A stretch of 64,000 nt of DNA from Blastocatellia bacterium (GTDB lineage: Bacteria; Acidobacteriota; Blastocatellia; Pyrinomonadales; Pyrinomonadaceae), in the NCBI GenBank assembly GCA_003168335.1, contig PMSM01000002.1, positions 248,001 through 312,000 on the forward strand. Reading direction: 5' to 3'. The first letter of the stretch is position 1, and every line of letters begins with the position of its first letter. This document shows positions 1-9,093 of this stretch, piece by piece. The notes under the pieces are model-generated. The model saw only the letters and a program-made list of their open reading frames with translations. It did no database searches and was not told where the DNA came from. A program made the translations under genes and the position numbers.

Positions 1-948
1 CACTTCCACCTCGAGGTTTCTCAACGCTTCGCTGACATTGGCGGACGGCGAAGTCAATGCCTTATCCACCGCGGCAATCAAGCCGGGTAGCTCCATCTTC
101 TCACCTGCGCGATATCCTCTGATCTCGGCGGCGCTTTCGGGGTCACCTTCGAACGTACCGTCCTCGAACACGACTGCCTTAATCAAGATTTCCGGATTAG
201 AGAGTGTGCCGGGTGCATATCCGTTCGGCGTTTCCTGTGCTCTGACTGGCGCCGGGACTTGCAGTTCATAAGTCTTCCCGGCCGCTATTAGAGTCTTTCC
301 ATCCTGTGCTCGAGGTGTCGCCGTGGTCTCGATCTTCTTGCCGGTCGCCACGTCAACCGCCAACCCAACGATGTCCTTGCCTGATTGATTGAACAAGGTG
401 ATCCGGTAAGAGGGAAGCGTCATATCAACAGAAACAGCATTAATGACGACGAGGGATGCCACTCCTTTTAGAATCACAGGCGGGACAGGCGTGAGGTTTG
501 GCGCAACCCGGATCAATTTGATTCCGAAAGGCTCTATTCCAAACTGTCGCAACTCCTCAATATGGATTTTTTCGTTTTCCCGGATCAGGTAGCTTGCGAC
601 TCGCTGCTCGTTATTGAGCGCCTTTTCGCCCCACATGGTCGACACGATCACACGCACGGCATCTCCTTCGATCCGAGGAACCAGCCGCACGGCTCTGATC
701 ACCGGCGCGTCCGCTATTGGGCGCCACGAGGCTATGTGACCGAACAAGGCATACCAGCCCCCTTGTTGTTGCGAATCAGCCACCTGCACAGTCTGGTAAG
801 CGGGCTTTCTGCCGGGATAGTATGTGACTTCCAGCGCGAGTCTGGTTGGCGTCGGCGCGCTTTCTTGCGCGACCAGCACCTTTGGCGAAACTAAAAAGCA
901 AACTAGAATGAAGAGAACGGGGAAGCTCAGTGATCGGAGTATTCGCAT
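1..948 (-). CDS. Secreted protein of unknown function, 3' part beyond the left edge
   Basis: An open frame of 316 codons runs from an ATG at 948 to the first base of the window without a stop, so the C-terminus is missing. The product begins with a classic Sec signal peptide: MRILRSL, a hydrophobic run (VLFILVCFLVS), then a likely cleavage site after VLVAQ. The exported part contains short beta-strand-rich segments (for example YRITLFNQSGKDIVGLAVDV) that look like an immunoglobulin-like fold. I do not recognise a family or any catalytic motif. It is convergent with nothing nearby and lies 70 bp downstream of the mgtC-like gene on the same strand. Periplasmic or cell-surface location is inferred from the signal peptide only. 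Confidence 0.75.
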   Translation of the reverse strand, partial: MRILRSLSFPVLFILVCFLVSPKVLVAQESAPTPTRLALEVTYYPGRKPAYQTVQVADSQQQGGWYALFGHIASWRPIADAPVIRAVRLVPRIEGDAVRVIVSTMWGEKALNNEQRVASYLIRENEKIHIEELRQFGIEPFGIKLIRVAPNLTPVPPVILKGVASLVVINAVSVDMTLPSYRITLFNQSGKDIVGLAVDVATGKKIETTATPRAQDGKTLIAAGKTYELQVPAPVRAQETPNGYAPGTLSNPEILIKAVVFEDGTFEGDPESAAEIRGYRAGEKMELPGLIAAVDKALTSPSANVSEALRNLEVEV

Positions 949-1018
949 AAAGGTCCTCGACTTATGTTGTTTCTTGTCTCCGATTATTTGGGTCGTGTGT
1001 ATTCCAAGGGTGAAATCC

Positions 1019-1735
1019 TTACTCTGCCTTTGGAGGAACTGACTGCTGGCAATCCAGACGAGTCACGCCATCAATGTGAGCGAAAGACTGTACGAGCGAG
1101 TTCGCGCCGTCAACAGGCGCCGCGGATAATTCGAATGAGGCTTCAACTAATGTCTCGGTGGGGCCGGCCCGTTCCTCACGGTAGCGTGTAACTGACACGC
1201 CGAACTCCTGGACAAAATCCGACCAGACTTTTCGCACGCCCTCGATTTTCGAGGGCTCACAGCCCAGTGAGAGATGGTATGTGGGCAACGGTATCTTCAG
1301 TCCTGAACGTCTGTTGATGTAGTTGGTTGCCCATTGCAGCGAGAATTGTGTGATCAGCACGACACCCAAAATGTAAGAGGCGAGTTCATAGTAACCCTGG
1401 CCCAGCGCGAGCCCCATGCCGGCCGCCGCCCAAAGCGTCGCCGCGCTGTTGATTCCCTGCAAACTTGCGCCACGATGCATAATCACACCGGCGCCAATAA
1501 AGCCAACCCCGGTTACAACTCCGGCAGCTATTTGCGTCGGCTGGCTTCCCGGACCAAAGCCATGCAACGCGATCAGCCCGAAGGATGTAGCTCCAACCGA
1601 TACCAAAGCATTTGTCTTTAGTCCCGCATTCTTATGACGCCACTGTCGCTCGATGCCGACAAGGGTGCCAAACAGGGCCGACATTAATAGCTGCAGAGCT
1701 GGTTCAATATCACTCATCATCCTGGCATGCGCCAT
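1019..1735 (-). CDS. MgtC/SapB family membrane protein
   Basis: The 238-residue product matches the MgtC/SapB family: several membrane segments in the first 140 residues, with the family signatures GTLVGIERQWRHK, LKTNALVSVGA, VGFIGAGVIM and GINSAATLWAAAGMGLA, followed by a soluble ACT-like C-terminal domain. MgtC proteins are inner-membrane factors linked to growth at low magnesium and, in pathogens, to survival in macrophages; the transport activity once proposed is not established. ATG codons at 1735 and about 1717-1720 are both possible starts; the later ones leave MSDIEPALQLL, which fits the family better. It is transcribed divergently from the DUF2252 gene across a 100 bp gap. Confidence 0.88.
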   Translation of the reverse strand: MAHARMMSDIEPALQLLMSALFGTLVGIERQWRHKNAGLKTNALVSVGATSFGLIALHGFGPGSQPTQIAAGVVTGVGFIGAGVIMHRGASLQGINSAATLWAAAGMGLALGQGYYELASYILGVVLITQFSLQWATNYINRRSGLKIPLPTYHLSLGCEPSKIEGVRKVWSDFVQEFGVSVTRYREERAGPTETLVEASFELSAAPVDGANSLVQSFAHIDGVTRLDCQQSVPPKAE

Positions 1736-1837
1736 TGTACGCTACGCCACCGGCATTCAAAATGTCGTAAGAGTGCGGTAGAATCCATCTCCTTCTCCCG
1801 AAGCGGCGACCGCAGTACTAGTTAGTTCGCAAGCGTG

Positions 1838-2908
1838 ATGAACTGTAAAAAGGCCACAAAATCCTACGAAGCCTGGTTGGCGAAGCGAACTCGGATCGTC
1901 GAAGCTGACTTGAGGTCCAAACACCAGCAGATGTCCGCGGACATCTTCTCCTTTATGCGGGCGACCTTTTATCGCTGGGTCGAGCTCTGGGCCGAACACT
2001 GCGCTGATCTCGCGAAAGCCCCAGTCGTGTTAGCGGTTGGTGATCTGCACGTTGAGAACTATGGCACGTGGCGTGATCAGGAGGGCAGGCTGGTCTGGGG
2101 CATCAATGATTTCGATGAAGCGTTTGCTCTTCCGTACACGAACGATCTGGTCCGGCTTGCAGCTAGCGCGCATCTGGCAATTTCGTCAGATCATCTGGCC
2201 ATTCGGCCTGCCGATGCATGTAAGGCAATAGTCGAAGGATACTGCAATGGGTTGCAAGATGGTGGCAGTCCGTTTGTTTTGGCGGAACGGCACGAGTGGC
2301 TCCGAGCGACGGTCATGAGTGAGCTTCGTGATCCCGTTAGGTTCTGGGAAAAGCTAAATGCTCTCGCCGCGATCAAATCTCGCGTTCCCGCGAAAGCGAA
2401 GAAAGCTCTTGCGGTCGCACTGCCGGAGAAGAAATTGAAGTATCGCGTGTCCGATCGGGTTGCGGGGGTAGGAAGTTTAGGGCGACAACGGTTTGTCGCC
2501 CTGGCTGAATGGAAAGGTGCTCTGATTGCCCGCGAAGCCAAGGCGCTCGTGCCCTCGGCATGTGTGTGGGCCAGCGGACGAAAAGATGGTCGTCCTTACT
2601 ACGACAAAATCGTAGAGGAAGCAATCAGATGTCCAGACCCCTTTCTGAAGTTGAGCAGAGGCTGGGTCGTGCGACGACTCGCGCCGGACTGCAGTCGCGT
2701 CGAACTGGGAATGCTGCCAAAAGGTCGTGACGAGTACAAGCTGCTTGAAGCCATGGGTCGAGAGACCGCCAACGTGCATCTAGGCAGCAGGAGTGAGATC
2801 GCAAAGGTGAAGCGCGATTTGAATAAGAGACCACCGGGATGGCTACACGACGCGGCTAAGGAGATGGTCCAGGCAACGGTCGAGGACTGGCGGAACTGGT
2901 GTCGTTGA
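1838..2908 (+). CDS. DUF2252 family protein
   Basis: The 356-residue product carries the DUF2252 hallmark, a kinase-like block GDLHVENYGTW ... INDFDEA near residues 70-95, in which the H and D residues resemble the Brenner motif of aminoglycoside phosphotransferase and HipA-type kinases. An upstream FSFMRATFYRW segment also matches the FxFxRG-type motif of the family. The substrate is unknown and kinase activity is inferred from fold resemblance only. ATG at 1838 is preferred over a GTG three bases earlier; no strong ribosome binding site is visible. It stands alone, with a 450 bp low-coding gap downstream. Confidence 0.85.
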   Translation: MNCKKATKSYEAWLAKRTRIVEADLRSKHQQMSADIFSFMRATFYRWVELWAEHCADLAKAPVVLAVGDLHVENYGTWRDQEGRLVWGINDFDEAFALPYTNDLVRLAASAHLAISSDHLAIRPADACKAIVEGYCNGLQDGGSPFVLAERHEWLRATVMSELRDPVRFWEKLNALAAIKSRVPAKAKKALAVALPEKKLKYRVSDRVAGVGSLGRQRFVALAEWKGALIAREAKALVPSACVWASGRKDGRPYYDKIVEEAIRCPDPFLKLSRGWVVRRLAPDCSRVELGMLPKGRDEYKLLEAMGRETANVHLGSRSEIAKVKRDLNKRPPGWLHDAAKEMVQATVEDWRNWCR

Positions 2909-3029
2909 GCTTCGTAGCGACGATTAGCCGTCAAGCGCCGTCCCGGTAACCCGCCGAGAACGCAGCGTCAAGTCGGCTTTTCCACCACGTCGCGAGCGGA
3001 TCTTCATTATGGTCATGGCCAACTCGATC

Positions 3030-3200
3030 CTAGTCCGAATCGCTTTTATTTATCTTCAGATTTAGTCCGATCTGAGTCCAGCCTGATCCGATCCGGGCAA
3101 GGCCGAGTCCGATCCAGATCCGGATCGGAACCGAAGGGACAATGATCCAGGCGATCCGCATTCGGCCCGTGCGAATCTGATCTCCGATCCCACCGATCCG
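3030..3200. repeat. Degenerate GATCCG/TCCGATC-rich tract
   Basis: Within the gene-poor stretch 2909-3358, bases 3030-3200 are packed with degenerate copies of TCCGATC, GATCCG and GAGTCC in both orientations. The composition differs from the flanking DNA. The minus-strand open frame through it translates to IRIG/RIG-type low-complexity sequence and is not believable as a protein. No regular period is obvious. It may be a decayed simple repeat or a cluster of binding sites. Confidence 0.5.
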
Positions 3201-3358
3201 TGGTTGATTCATAACGAGGTACGGTTCTAAAATTAACAACCCGCTCAAGTTACTAAATATAGCGACACTTCTTGCGAAGTTCGGCGGTTTTGTATTAATC
3301 TGTGCGGGTCTTACCACCTGCGGTAGCGGGTGGGTTAACGAAAGAAAGGATCACTCTC

Positions 3359-3529
3359 GTGACCTACTACTATTACAAGGACGACAAAGGCGAATGGCGC
3401 TGGCGTTTGAATGCGGCCGATGGCCGCATCATCGCCGACTCAGGCCAGGGCTATGAGCACCTATCCGACTGCCTGGACGACATTCGCTTAGTAAAAAACT
3501 CGAAGGATGCGCCGGTGGTGCAGATTTGA
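3359..3529 (+). CDS. DUF1508 (YegP-like) small protein
   Basis: A 56-residue protein starting VTYYYYKDDKGEWRWRL and containing NAADGRIIADSGQGY matches the DUF1508/YegP fold, a short beta-hairpin unit in which a Y/F-x-D-x-x-G-x-WRWR strand is followed by NG-type turns. Many family members are tandem duplications; this is a single unit. I choose the GTG at 3359 because GAAAGAAAGGA lies 8 bases upstream and because the family starts at this strand; a longer frame from 3302 adds a proline- and glycine-rich leader with no support. Function is unknown; in Enterobacteria the family is stress associated. Confidence 0.78.
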   Translation: MTYYYYKDDKGEWRWRLNAADGRIIADSGQGYEHLSDCLDDIRLVKNSKDAPVVQI

Positions 3530-3707
3530 TGATGCCCTGGGCACGACAGCGCCTCGCAATCAAGTGGTAGTGCTACTGTGAAAAGGAAGCATCCACTTTT
3601 CTGCCGACCTTGTTCATTTCCGAGTTCTTCGAATTGACCTGTCCACGGCATTGCCGATTTGAAGATTACGCTCGTCGCAGGTGGCGGGCCTTTACCGCGC
3701 CAGATAA

Positions 3708-6341
3708 CTAAAACTTCAGTCGAAAAGAGAATTGAAGTCTTCGCGGCGGCTGCGAGGCAATAGCTTGACCGAAGAAGGGTGAGCTGAGATTGCCTATGAA
3801 GCTACTGTAATTTACTTCGTTCAGGACATTGAACGCGTCCACGGCCACAGTCGCCTTCACTCCTTCGTCTTTTTTCTTGCCTTTGCGTACAGAAAAATCT
3901 CGCGACCAACGCAGATCGAGATCGGCGTAGGCCGGGCCCTGCAAACTGTTTCGCGGAACTCCAGCCGGACGCGCGTTGGCAGTGCCGATGTGAAACTGAT
4001 CGAGGCCCGTAGTTAAAGTGTAAGGCTGTCCGGAATATAGCGACACCGAGGCCCCAAGATTGAACAGTTTTCCGGGGTTGATGGTTCCGAGCAACTCGAA
4101 CCGATGGCGGCGATCAAAATCAGAGCGTCCCCACTCGCCTGAAAGGTCATAAGCGTTGGGCGGAAAGTAAGTAATGCCACTCGTGTTGTCGTGAGCCGAC
4201 GCCAGCCGATATTGCGTCATGCCGTTGAAGAAACGGGTTACATTACCTCGCAAAGTGATTTCGAGTGCGTTCGTAAGCCGTCGCCCCTGGGACTCGATCT
4301 CGCGCAGCACTCCGATCGAGGAGTCGGGTCGGGCAGAGTAATTAGGCGGCAAGGGCGCGTTGATGTCGCGGGAACGAAATTGATCGACTCCGCGCGCACC
4401 CAGATAAGTAATTGCCAGGGTAGTTGTTTTCTGAAGCTGACGTTCCATGCTGAAGCTGTACTGGATGGTGTAAGGAATATTGATGTTGGGTGCCAATCGG
4501 GTCACGCTGACAGGTTGAGCGGTAAGGGTTCCGTTCGCGGCCAGCGGATCAGGGTAGGTCGGATTCAGAATCACATATTGCCGCAGTCTCGATCCGTTGA
4601 AGAGCAGGATATCCTGAATCGGCCGAGCGCCGGATCGATCATTGAAAATCCCGGCACCGCCACGGAAGACCGTCTTCTGACTGTTGCCTGGAGCATAAGC
4701 AAAAGAGAAGCGCGGCGCAAAATTATTGTTGTCATGGAAGTAATTCTGCCAATCATAGCGCAACCCAAAGGACAGCATGAGATTCTTGCGCAGATGGTAT
4801 TCATCCTGGGCAAACAACCCGATAGCCTTTTCGAGAAAAACAATGTGCCCGTTTCCCTGTTGGAGCACGAACGAGAAAGGACGGCCTTGGGCATAATCGG
4901 CCAAAGTTGAGAAGTAGAAAGTGCCCGCCGAGTTGATATTGTTGTCGAAACCGCGACGGCTCAGGTCCGGAACGTTGATGCCGCCTTTGATCAGGTGCTT
5001 GCCGGTTGAATAAGAGAGTACCTCCATCAACTGCGCATGGTATTCCGTCCGTAGATAATCGGCCTGCGCCCCGCCGCCGGTAAAGGCGTCAAGCACGACG
5101 ATTCTACGATTACGCGTTACGCTTTCTGCGGATTGACTTTCAACTCCCAGCAGAAGACGAAAGTTATTCACCAACTTTGGTGAGAGCACCGTCTGCTGGC
5201 TAAAGGTAATCTCCTGCTCCATGTTGCGAGAGTTAACACCTGCTTCTGCCAGCGTGGTCCCGCCAACGTTCTGATTATTTACGCTCTCGACGAGTAATGA
5301 TTCGCGAATGGAAAACGTATTAGTGTCGCTGACCGTGTGACTAATCTGACCGGAAAGCAGCAGAGTACGGGATGGCGCGGGGACGTTGGCCCTGATTGCT
5401 CCCGCCGGCCCCTCGGCGACGACTACTGACTGGAGATCCTCTTCTTTACGGCTCACCGAAAATAGAAACGAAGTCTTCTTGCTACTCCGGATGGGCCCGC
5501 TTAGATAACCTTCATAAATACGCCGCTGCTCCGGCGGGCGCGTAAGCGCAAATGGATCCCGGGCGTTGAGGTGGGCGTCGCGAAAGATAAAGTTAAGAGT
5601 TCCATGGTATTCAGGCGAGCCCGGCTTCGTAGTTACCTCGATGCGACCGCGGCCAGGACGCTGATATTCCGCCGAATACGGATCTTGATTGATTTTTATC
5701 TCTTTGATTGCGGAAGGAGAGACCCCGAGATTATTGACCTCCATTCCATTCACCACGAGCGTGACTCCATTGGTACCAACGCTACCGGGATCAAGGAATC
5801 GCGACATAGCGCCGATGTAGTCCTGATCGAACACCGGCAAGTTGCTCAGCGACTGCTCAGTCAACCCAACGGTGTCTTTATTGTCGGTCGCTTCCGTGCT
5901 GATTTTAGCGGGCTCGCTGGTTACGGTCGTTTCCTGGCGCAGACTAGCGACAGCCATTACCACTTGCAGTGGTGCGGGAGCTTGGGAACCGACAGTTACA
6001 TCGAGGGTGGTCGATTCGAATCCTTGAGAAGACACTCGCAGAGGATATTTGCCGGCCGCGATCCGCTTGAATTCAAATTGACCCGCCTGATCGGTAGTCG
6101 TGGATTGTATTCCGGGAATGTTCGGAGCGCCCAATTCAATACGCGCTCCGACAATGGCAGCTCCTGCCTGATCCTGGACCATTCCCGAGATTGAAAAACG
6201 CGCGGACGGTGACTGCGCATGGCCGGTGAAACAGCCAATTAGAACTAAAGCTGCAAGCAATGCCGCACGACTCATTGACTTAGGGTTCTCCAGGGTACTC
6301 AACTGTAAGTGCCTTAGAACAAAGCAAAGGAATCGAATCAT
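3708..6341 (-). CDS. TonB-dependent receptor, Oar-like, with carboxypeptidase-regulatory domain
   Basis: The 877-residue outer-membrane receptor has a signal peptide (MSRAALLAALVLIGCFTGHAQ), a CarboxypepD_reg/CNA-B-like domain at about residues 48-130 (FSISGMVQDQAGAAIVGARI), a plug domain (about 150-250, including VVNGMEVNNLGV) and a long beta-barrel ending in LQFSFRLKF, with the terminal phenylalanine typical of outer-membrane proteins. This architecture (Oar/SusC-like, TonB-linked) is greatly expanded in Acidobacteria and imports large or scarce nutrients; the ligand is unknown. An internal ATG at 6275 places the signal peptide at the N-terminus and is the likelier start; the upstream 22 residues are unusual. 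No TonB box is obvious. No SusD-like partner is nearby. Confidence 0.9.
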   Translation of the reverse strand: MIRFLCFVLRHLQLSTLENPKSMSRAALLAALVLIGCFTGHAQSPSARFSISGMVQDQAGAAIVGARIELGAPNIPGIQSTTTDQAGQFEFKRIAAGKYPLRVSSQGFESTTLDVTVGSQAPAPLQVVMAVASLRQETTVTSEPAKISTEATDNKDTVGLTEQSLSNLPVFDQDYIGAMSRFLDPGSVGTNGVTLVVNGMEVNNLGVSPSAIKEIKINQDPYSAEYQRPGRGRIEVTTKPGSPEYHGTLNFIFRDAHLNARDPFALTRPPEQRRIYEGYLSGPIRSSKKTSFLFSVSRKEEDLQSVVVAEGPAGAIRANVPAPSRTLLLSGQISHTVSDTNTFSIRESLLVESVNNQNVGGTTLAEAGVNSRNMEQEITFSQQTVLSPKLVNNFRLLLGVESQSAESVTRNRRIVVLDAFTGGGAQADYLRTEYHAQLMEVLSYSTGKHLIKGGINVPDLSRRGFDNNINSAGTFYFSTLADYAQGRPFSFVLQQGNGHIVFLEKAIGLFAQDEYHLRKNLMLSFGLRYDWQNYFHDNNNFAPRFSFAYAPGNSQKTVFRGGAGIFNDRSGARPIQDILLFNGSRLRQYVILNPTYPDPLAANGTLTAQPVSVTRLAPNINIPYTIQYSFSMERQLQKTTTLAITYLGARGVDQFRSRDINAPLPPNYSARPDSSIGVLREIESQGRRLTNALEITLRGNVTRFFNGMTQYRLASAHDNTSGITYFPPNAYDLSGEWGRSDFDRRHRFELLGTINPGKLFNLGASVSLYSGQPYTLTTGLDQFHIGTANARPAGVPRNSLQGPAYADLDLRWSRDFSVRKGKKKDEGVKATVAVDAFNVLNEVNYSSFIGNLSSPFFGQAIASQPPRRLQFSFRLKF

Positions 6342-6406
6342 TAAGTTGAGATTCGTTCAAGACCGAGTTGCGATACATAGGATCTTTAGCGCGACGGTAC
6401 AGGATG

Positions 6407-8011
6407 CTACTGCGAATTCCTTCGCCGCCGGACGAGATTCTTTGCTTTAACCCAGGGGTTCTTCTGCCACGTGAGCCTCATGGGTAGCCTTTGCGGACTA
6501 GTCCGGCGGAAGAAATAATTATGAAAACTAACGGCCGACTTGACGAGCATCCTGGTACCAAATCCCGCTTCCGTCCGGCGAACGCTGTCCGCTGCCATCC
6601 CATATCCAGCGTATGCCCGTCTGAATACCAGGCACGTAATCATATAGGCAATCCTCCCCGCCAGCGGCCACGCCTTTGCGGGCCCACGCCTCGTCCGCTT
6701 GAAGCTTTCCCGCAGCGAGTAAAAGCTGTCCCAGCAGTTCTTGTTTTCGGTATGCAAGTCATGCTTGGTGATATTCGGATGCTTGATAATGTCGACTGGT
6801 CTCAGGGGCGTCAGCCAGTATTCGTCACACAAGATTTGCGTCTTGTGTTTGGGACAGAACCCTGGCTTTCCAAGGTTCTTCTTATCGCTCATCATTTCAT
6901 AATAGTCTTTGGTGCCGGGATAGGGGTTATAGACCGTGAATTGCGCGAACATGGTGCCCGACTCGTTCGCAAACCGCTTCATGGTCTGAATCGTGCTGAC
7001 CGTATCGGATTCCAGACCACAAATAATTGAGCTCAACAGTAGGATGCCGCTTCCCTGGATTTGCTGAATAGTCTCTACCATCCTATCTCCCACCGGATTC
7101 CACTGCTTGCCGGCGCTCTTCAATCCCTCTTCGGAGAAGGATTCGACCCCAATGAGCGCCGCCCTGATTCTCATCTTCTGGTACATGGCGCGCAGGTACT
7201 CTTCATCACTGGTAACCTCGGTGGTGATCTGGGTAAAACCTAACATGTCTTTGGGGACCGATCGGTCATATTCCTCAAAAAACTTCAAGCGTTCCTGGCG
7301 GACTCGTTCCAACTCGCGTCTTGTTTGTGGGTTTGGCTCGCGAGCTATCCGGCCCAGGGTTGCCGGATTGAAATTATCATCGGCGAAGACAACGTAGCGA
7401 AAGCCCAATGCGTAGAGTTCGTTGACTTCCTCGATGACTTTGGTGTCAAGGCGCAGTCGCGGTTGGCGTCCCTCAGTCACCCAAACAGAGCAGAAGCTGC
7501 AATTCTCCGGACACCCCACGACGGTTTGCACGGAAGGGAAGAGGTATTTCGCCGGGTTGAGGAGATCCCATCTCGCCTTGAGCATGGCGTCGCCGGGTAT
7601 TCGGCCTCCGGCGTACTGGCGCTGCAAGCGATTCTCAAGCGCGTCCTTGATTACTTTGCTCCAAACCACTTCTCCATTGCCGGTGACCACGGCATCGGCA
7701 CCCATTCGGAGGGGCTCATCGGGGAAAATGGTGGTGTGAATGCCTCCCATAATCACGGTCGCGCCCTTGAGCTTGGCCTCTTTCAAAACGCGGTAGCCGG
7801 GAAGACAGTTGCCGCTGCTGATACCGATTCCGACGATGTCTCCCGGACGGAGAATATCGGGATTAAACCTTTCAATGGATTCGTCGACGACTATCGGGTC
7901 ACCGACCAAGTCGACCGGTGTTGCTTGAGCCATCACGTAGAGCCACCGCGGCGTGATAAAGCTGTAGCCCGCGGTTGACAGTGACGGATTAATTAGGACG
8001 ACCTTTGGCAT
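6407..8011 (-). CDS. B12-binding domain radical SAM protein
   Basis: The 534-residue enzyme has an N-terminal cobalamin-binding Rossmann domain (MPKVVLINPS to about residue 140, including VIMGGIHTTIFPDEPLRMGADAVVTGNGE) and a radical SAM domain whose cluster motif CPENCSFC gives Cys167, Cys171 and Cys174. The DxHxxG cobalamin-ligand motif is not visible, as in many members of this class. Such enzymes carry out methylations or rearrangements at unactivated carbons, for example in hopanoid or natural-product pathways; the substrate here cannot be told. The C-terminal 110 residues are basic and unlike the core. It lies 65 bp upstream of the TonB receptor on the same strand, so co-transcription is possible but a functional link is not shown. 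Confidence 0.88.
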   Translation of the reverse strand: MPKVVLINPSLSTAGYSFITPRWLYVMAQATPVDLVGDPIVVDESIERFNPDILRPGDIVGIGISSGNCLPGYRVLKEAKLKGATVIMGGIHTTIFPDEPLRMGADAVVTGNGEVVWSKVIKDALENRLQRQYAGGRIPGDAMLKARWDLLNPAKYLFPSVQTVVGCPENCSFCSVWVTEGRQPRLRLDTKVIEEVNELYALGFRYVVFADDNFNPATLGRIAREPNPQTRRELERVRQERLKFFEEYDRSVPKDMLGFTQITTEVTSDEEYLRAMYQKMRIRAALIGVESFSEEGLKSAGKQWNPVGDRMVETIQQIQGSGILLLSSIICGLESDTVSTIQTMKRFANESGTMFAQFTVYNPYPGTKDYYEMMSDKKNLGKPGFCPKHKTQILCDEYWLTPLRPVDIIKHPNITKHDLHTENKNCWDSFYSLRESFKRTRRGPAKAWPLAGRIAYMITCLVFRRAYAGYGMAADSVRRTEAGFGTRMLVKSAVSFHNYFFRRTSPQRLPMRLTWQKNPWVKAKNLVRRRRNSQ

Positions 8012-8202
8012 TCTTTCCTAATCGCTAAGGTCTACCTCGCCTTCAATGGCGGGCGCAGGGTGGTGGCGATGCGGTGAGGACGGTCGCCGCTTTCGTTCCG
8101 TAGGCTATCGAGTCGTAGGGCGCACATCCAGGAGTAGTCATTTCGCGACGACTAACTCGACAAACGACCCGGGCTTGATGCCGTAAAGGTTCATTTCAAT
8201 TC

Positions 8203-8673
8203 TTATTGAGGGCGCGCTAATCTCTCTCCGTTTGGCCCTACCTGAATTTCGGAGCGTTTCGTTCCGGTCTTCACCTGGGCTTCGTACGCCACCAGCTTCC
8301 CGCTTTTGGTAAGGGACTCTATCTTGCCGATGGTCCCGGCTCCCGCAGCCTTCCTGAGACCTTCCTGCACAGCCGCTGGTAAGGAATCCATTGTGACTTC
8401 TTCCTCGACCTCGACGACTTTGCCGTTCTTGTCCATCGAGATGTCTTTCGAACGTCCGCTGACCGTGAGTTCCACCTCATATAGTCGCTTGCCTCTTTCG
8501 ACTTCGGTGGCAAACCCGTTAATCGTTGCGCCCTGGCTTTCGGTTGCGACGGTCTTCTCAACCGCGGGCGGCAACTGCTCCCGCTTGAGCTTCTTCTCCT
8601 GCGCTTGAGCGACTGAAACCGTCGCGAGTCCAATTACCAGAGCCGCGAGGCTGAGCTTGCAAAATGGGTTCAT
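8203..8673 (-). CDS. Secreted PepSY-like protein
   Basis: The 156-residue product has a Sec signal peptide (MNPFCKLSLAALVIGLATVSVAQAQ) and two similar halves, each with the pattern LPPAV or LPAAV, a short helix, then a strand such as YEVELTVSGRSKDISMD or YEAQVKTGTKRSEIQV. That is the arrangement of PepSY/PF11396-like domains, small exported modules thought to inhibit or chaperone periplasmic enzymes. The start is well supported: GGAG lies 8 bases before the ATG at 8673. It is monocistronic by position, 190 bp downstream of the radical SAM gene start on the same strand. Confidence 0.75.
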   Translation of the reverse strand: MNPFCKLSLAALVIGLATVSVAQAQEKKLKREQLPPAVEKTVATESQGATINGFATEVERGKRLYEVELTVSGRSKDISMDKNGKVVEVEEEVTMDSLPAAVQEGLRKAAGAGTIGKIESLTKSGKLVAYEAQVKTGTKRSEIQVGPNGERLARPQ

Positions 8674-9033
8674 TTATTCTGTCTCCTTTGGTCCGACTAA
8701 TTCGAAGAAGGCTTATGCCTCTCGGACGTTCGAGAGTGGGCGCACCCGTCGGGTGTGTCGCGTGACTGCCGCGTTCCCACCGGCAAACCGTTCACCCATG
8801 ATGCACGAATTGGTGACAGTCGCTAACAATTTCGCCGTTCCAATTTTCGCGTCACTTGAGAGCGGCAAATCTTAGCATGGCGGAACTTAACAGAAGATGA
8901 ACGGGTGATAAGACCCCTGCAGGCGGCATTTCTGTCGACTGGGGCGTATGCTGCGCCAGAGCCAATGCATGAGAGATTTCGGCTGACTTCGGCTGACAAT
9001 GACGATGAGTGAGAGGCTGTTGACTCTACGCTG
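8674..9033. other. Non-coding interval
   Basis: This 360 bp stretch holds no believable gene on either strand. It presumably contains the promoter of the PepSY-like gene. The only visible structure is a short palindrome, CACCCGTCGGGTG, near 8745-8757. Confidence 0.5.
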
Positions 9034-9058
9034 AAAACGGCCACTCCAGGGTGGCCGT
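9034..9058 (-). terminator. Rho-independent terminator after the GAF gene
   Basis: Arms ACGGCCAC and GTGGCCGT (9037-9044 and 9051-9058) pair perfectly around a six-base loop. Read on the minus strand, the hairpin is followed by a run of T (AAAA on the plus strand at 9034-9037). It sits 36 bp beyond the stop codon of the minus-strand GAF gene. Confidence 0.75.
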
Positions 9059-9093
9059 CTTGCTTACTATCAATGGTGTTTTCTGGGGCGGCT

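Noticed and set aside
3030-3317. 95-residue minus-strand open frame through the GATCCG tract
   Set aside because: It translates to low-complexity IRIG/RIG sequence, has no ribosome binding site and mirrors the repeated DNA.
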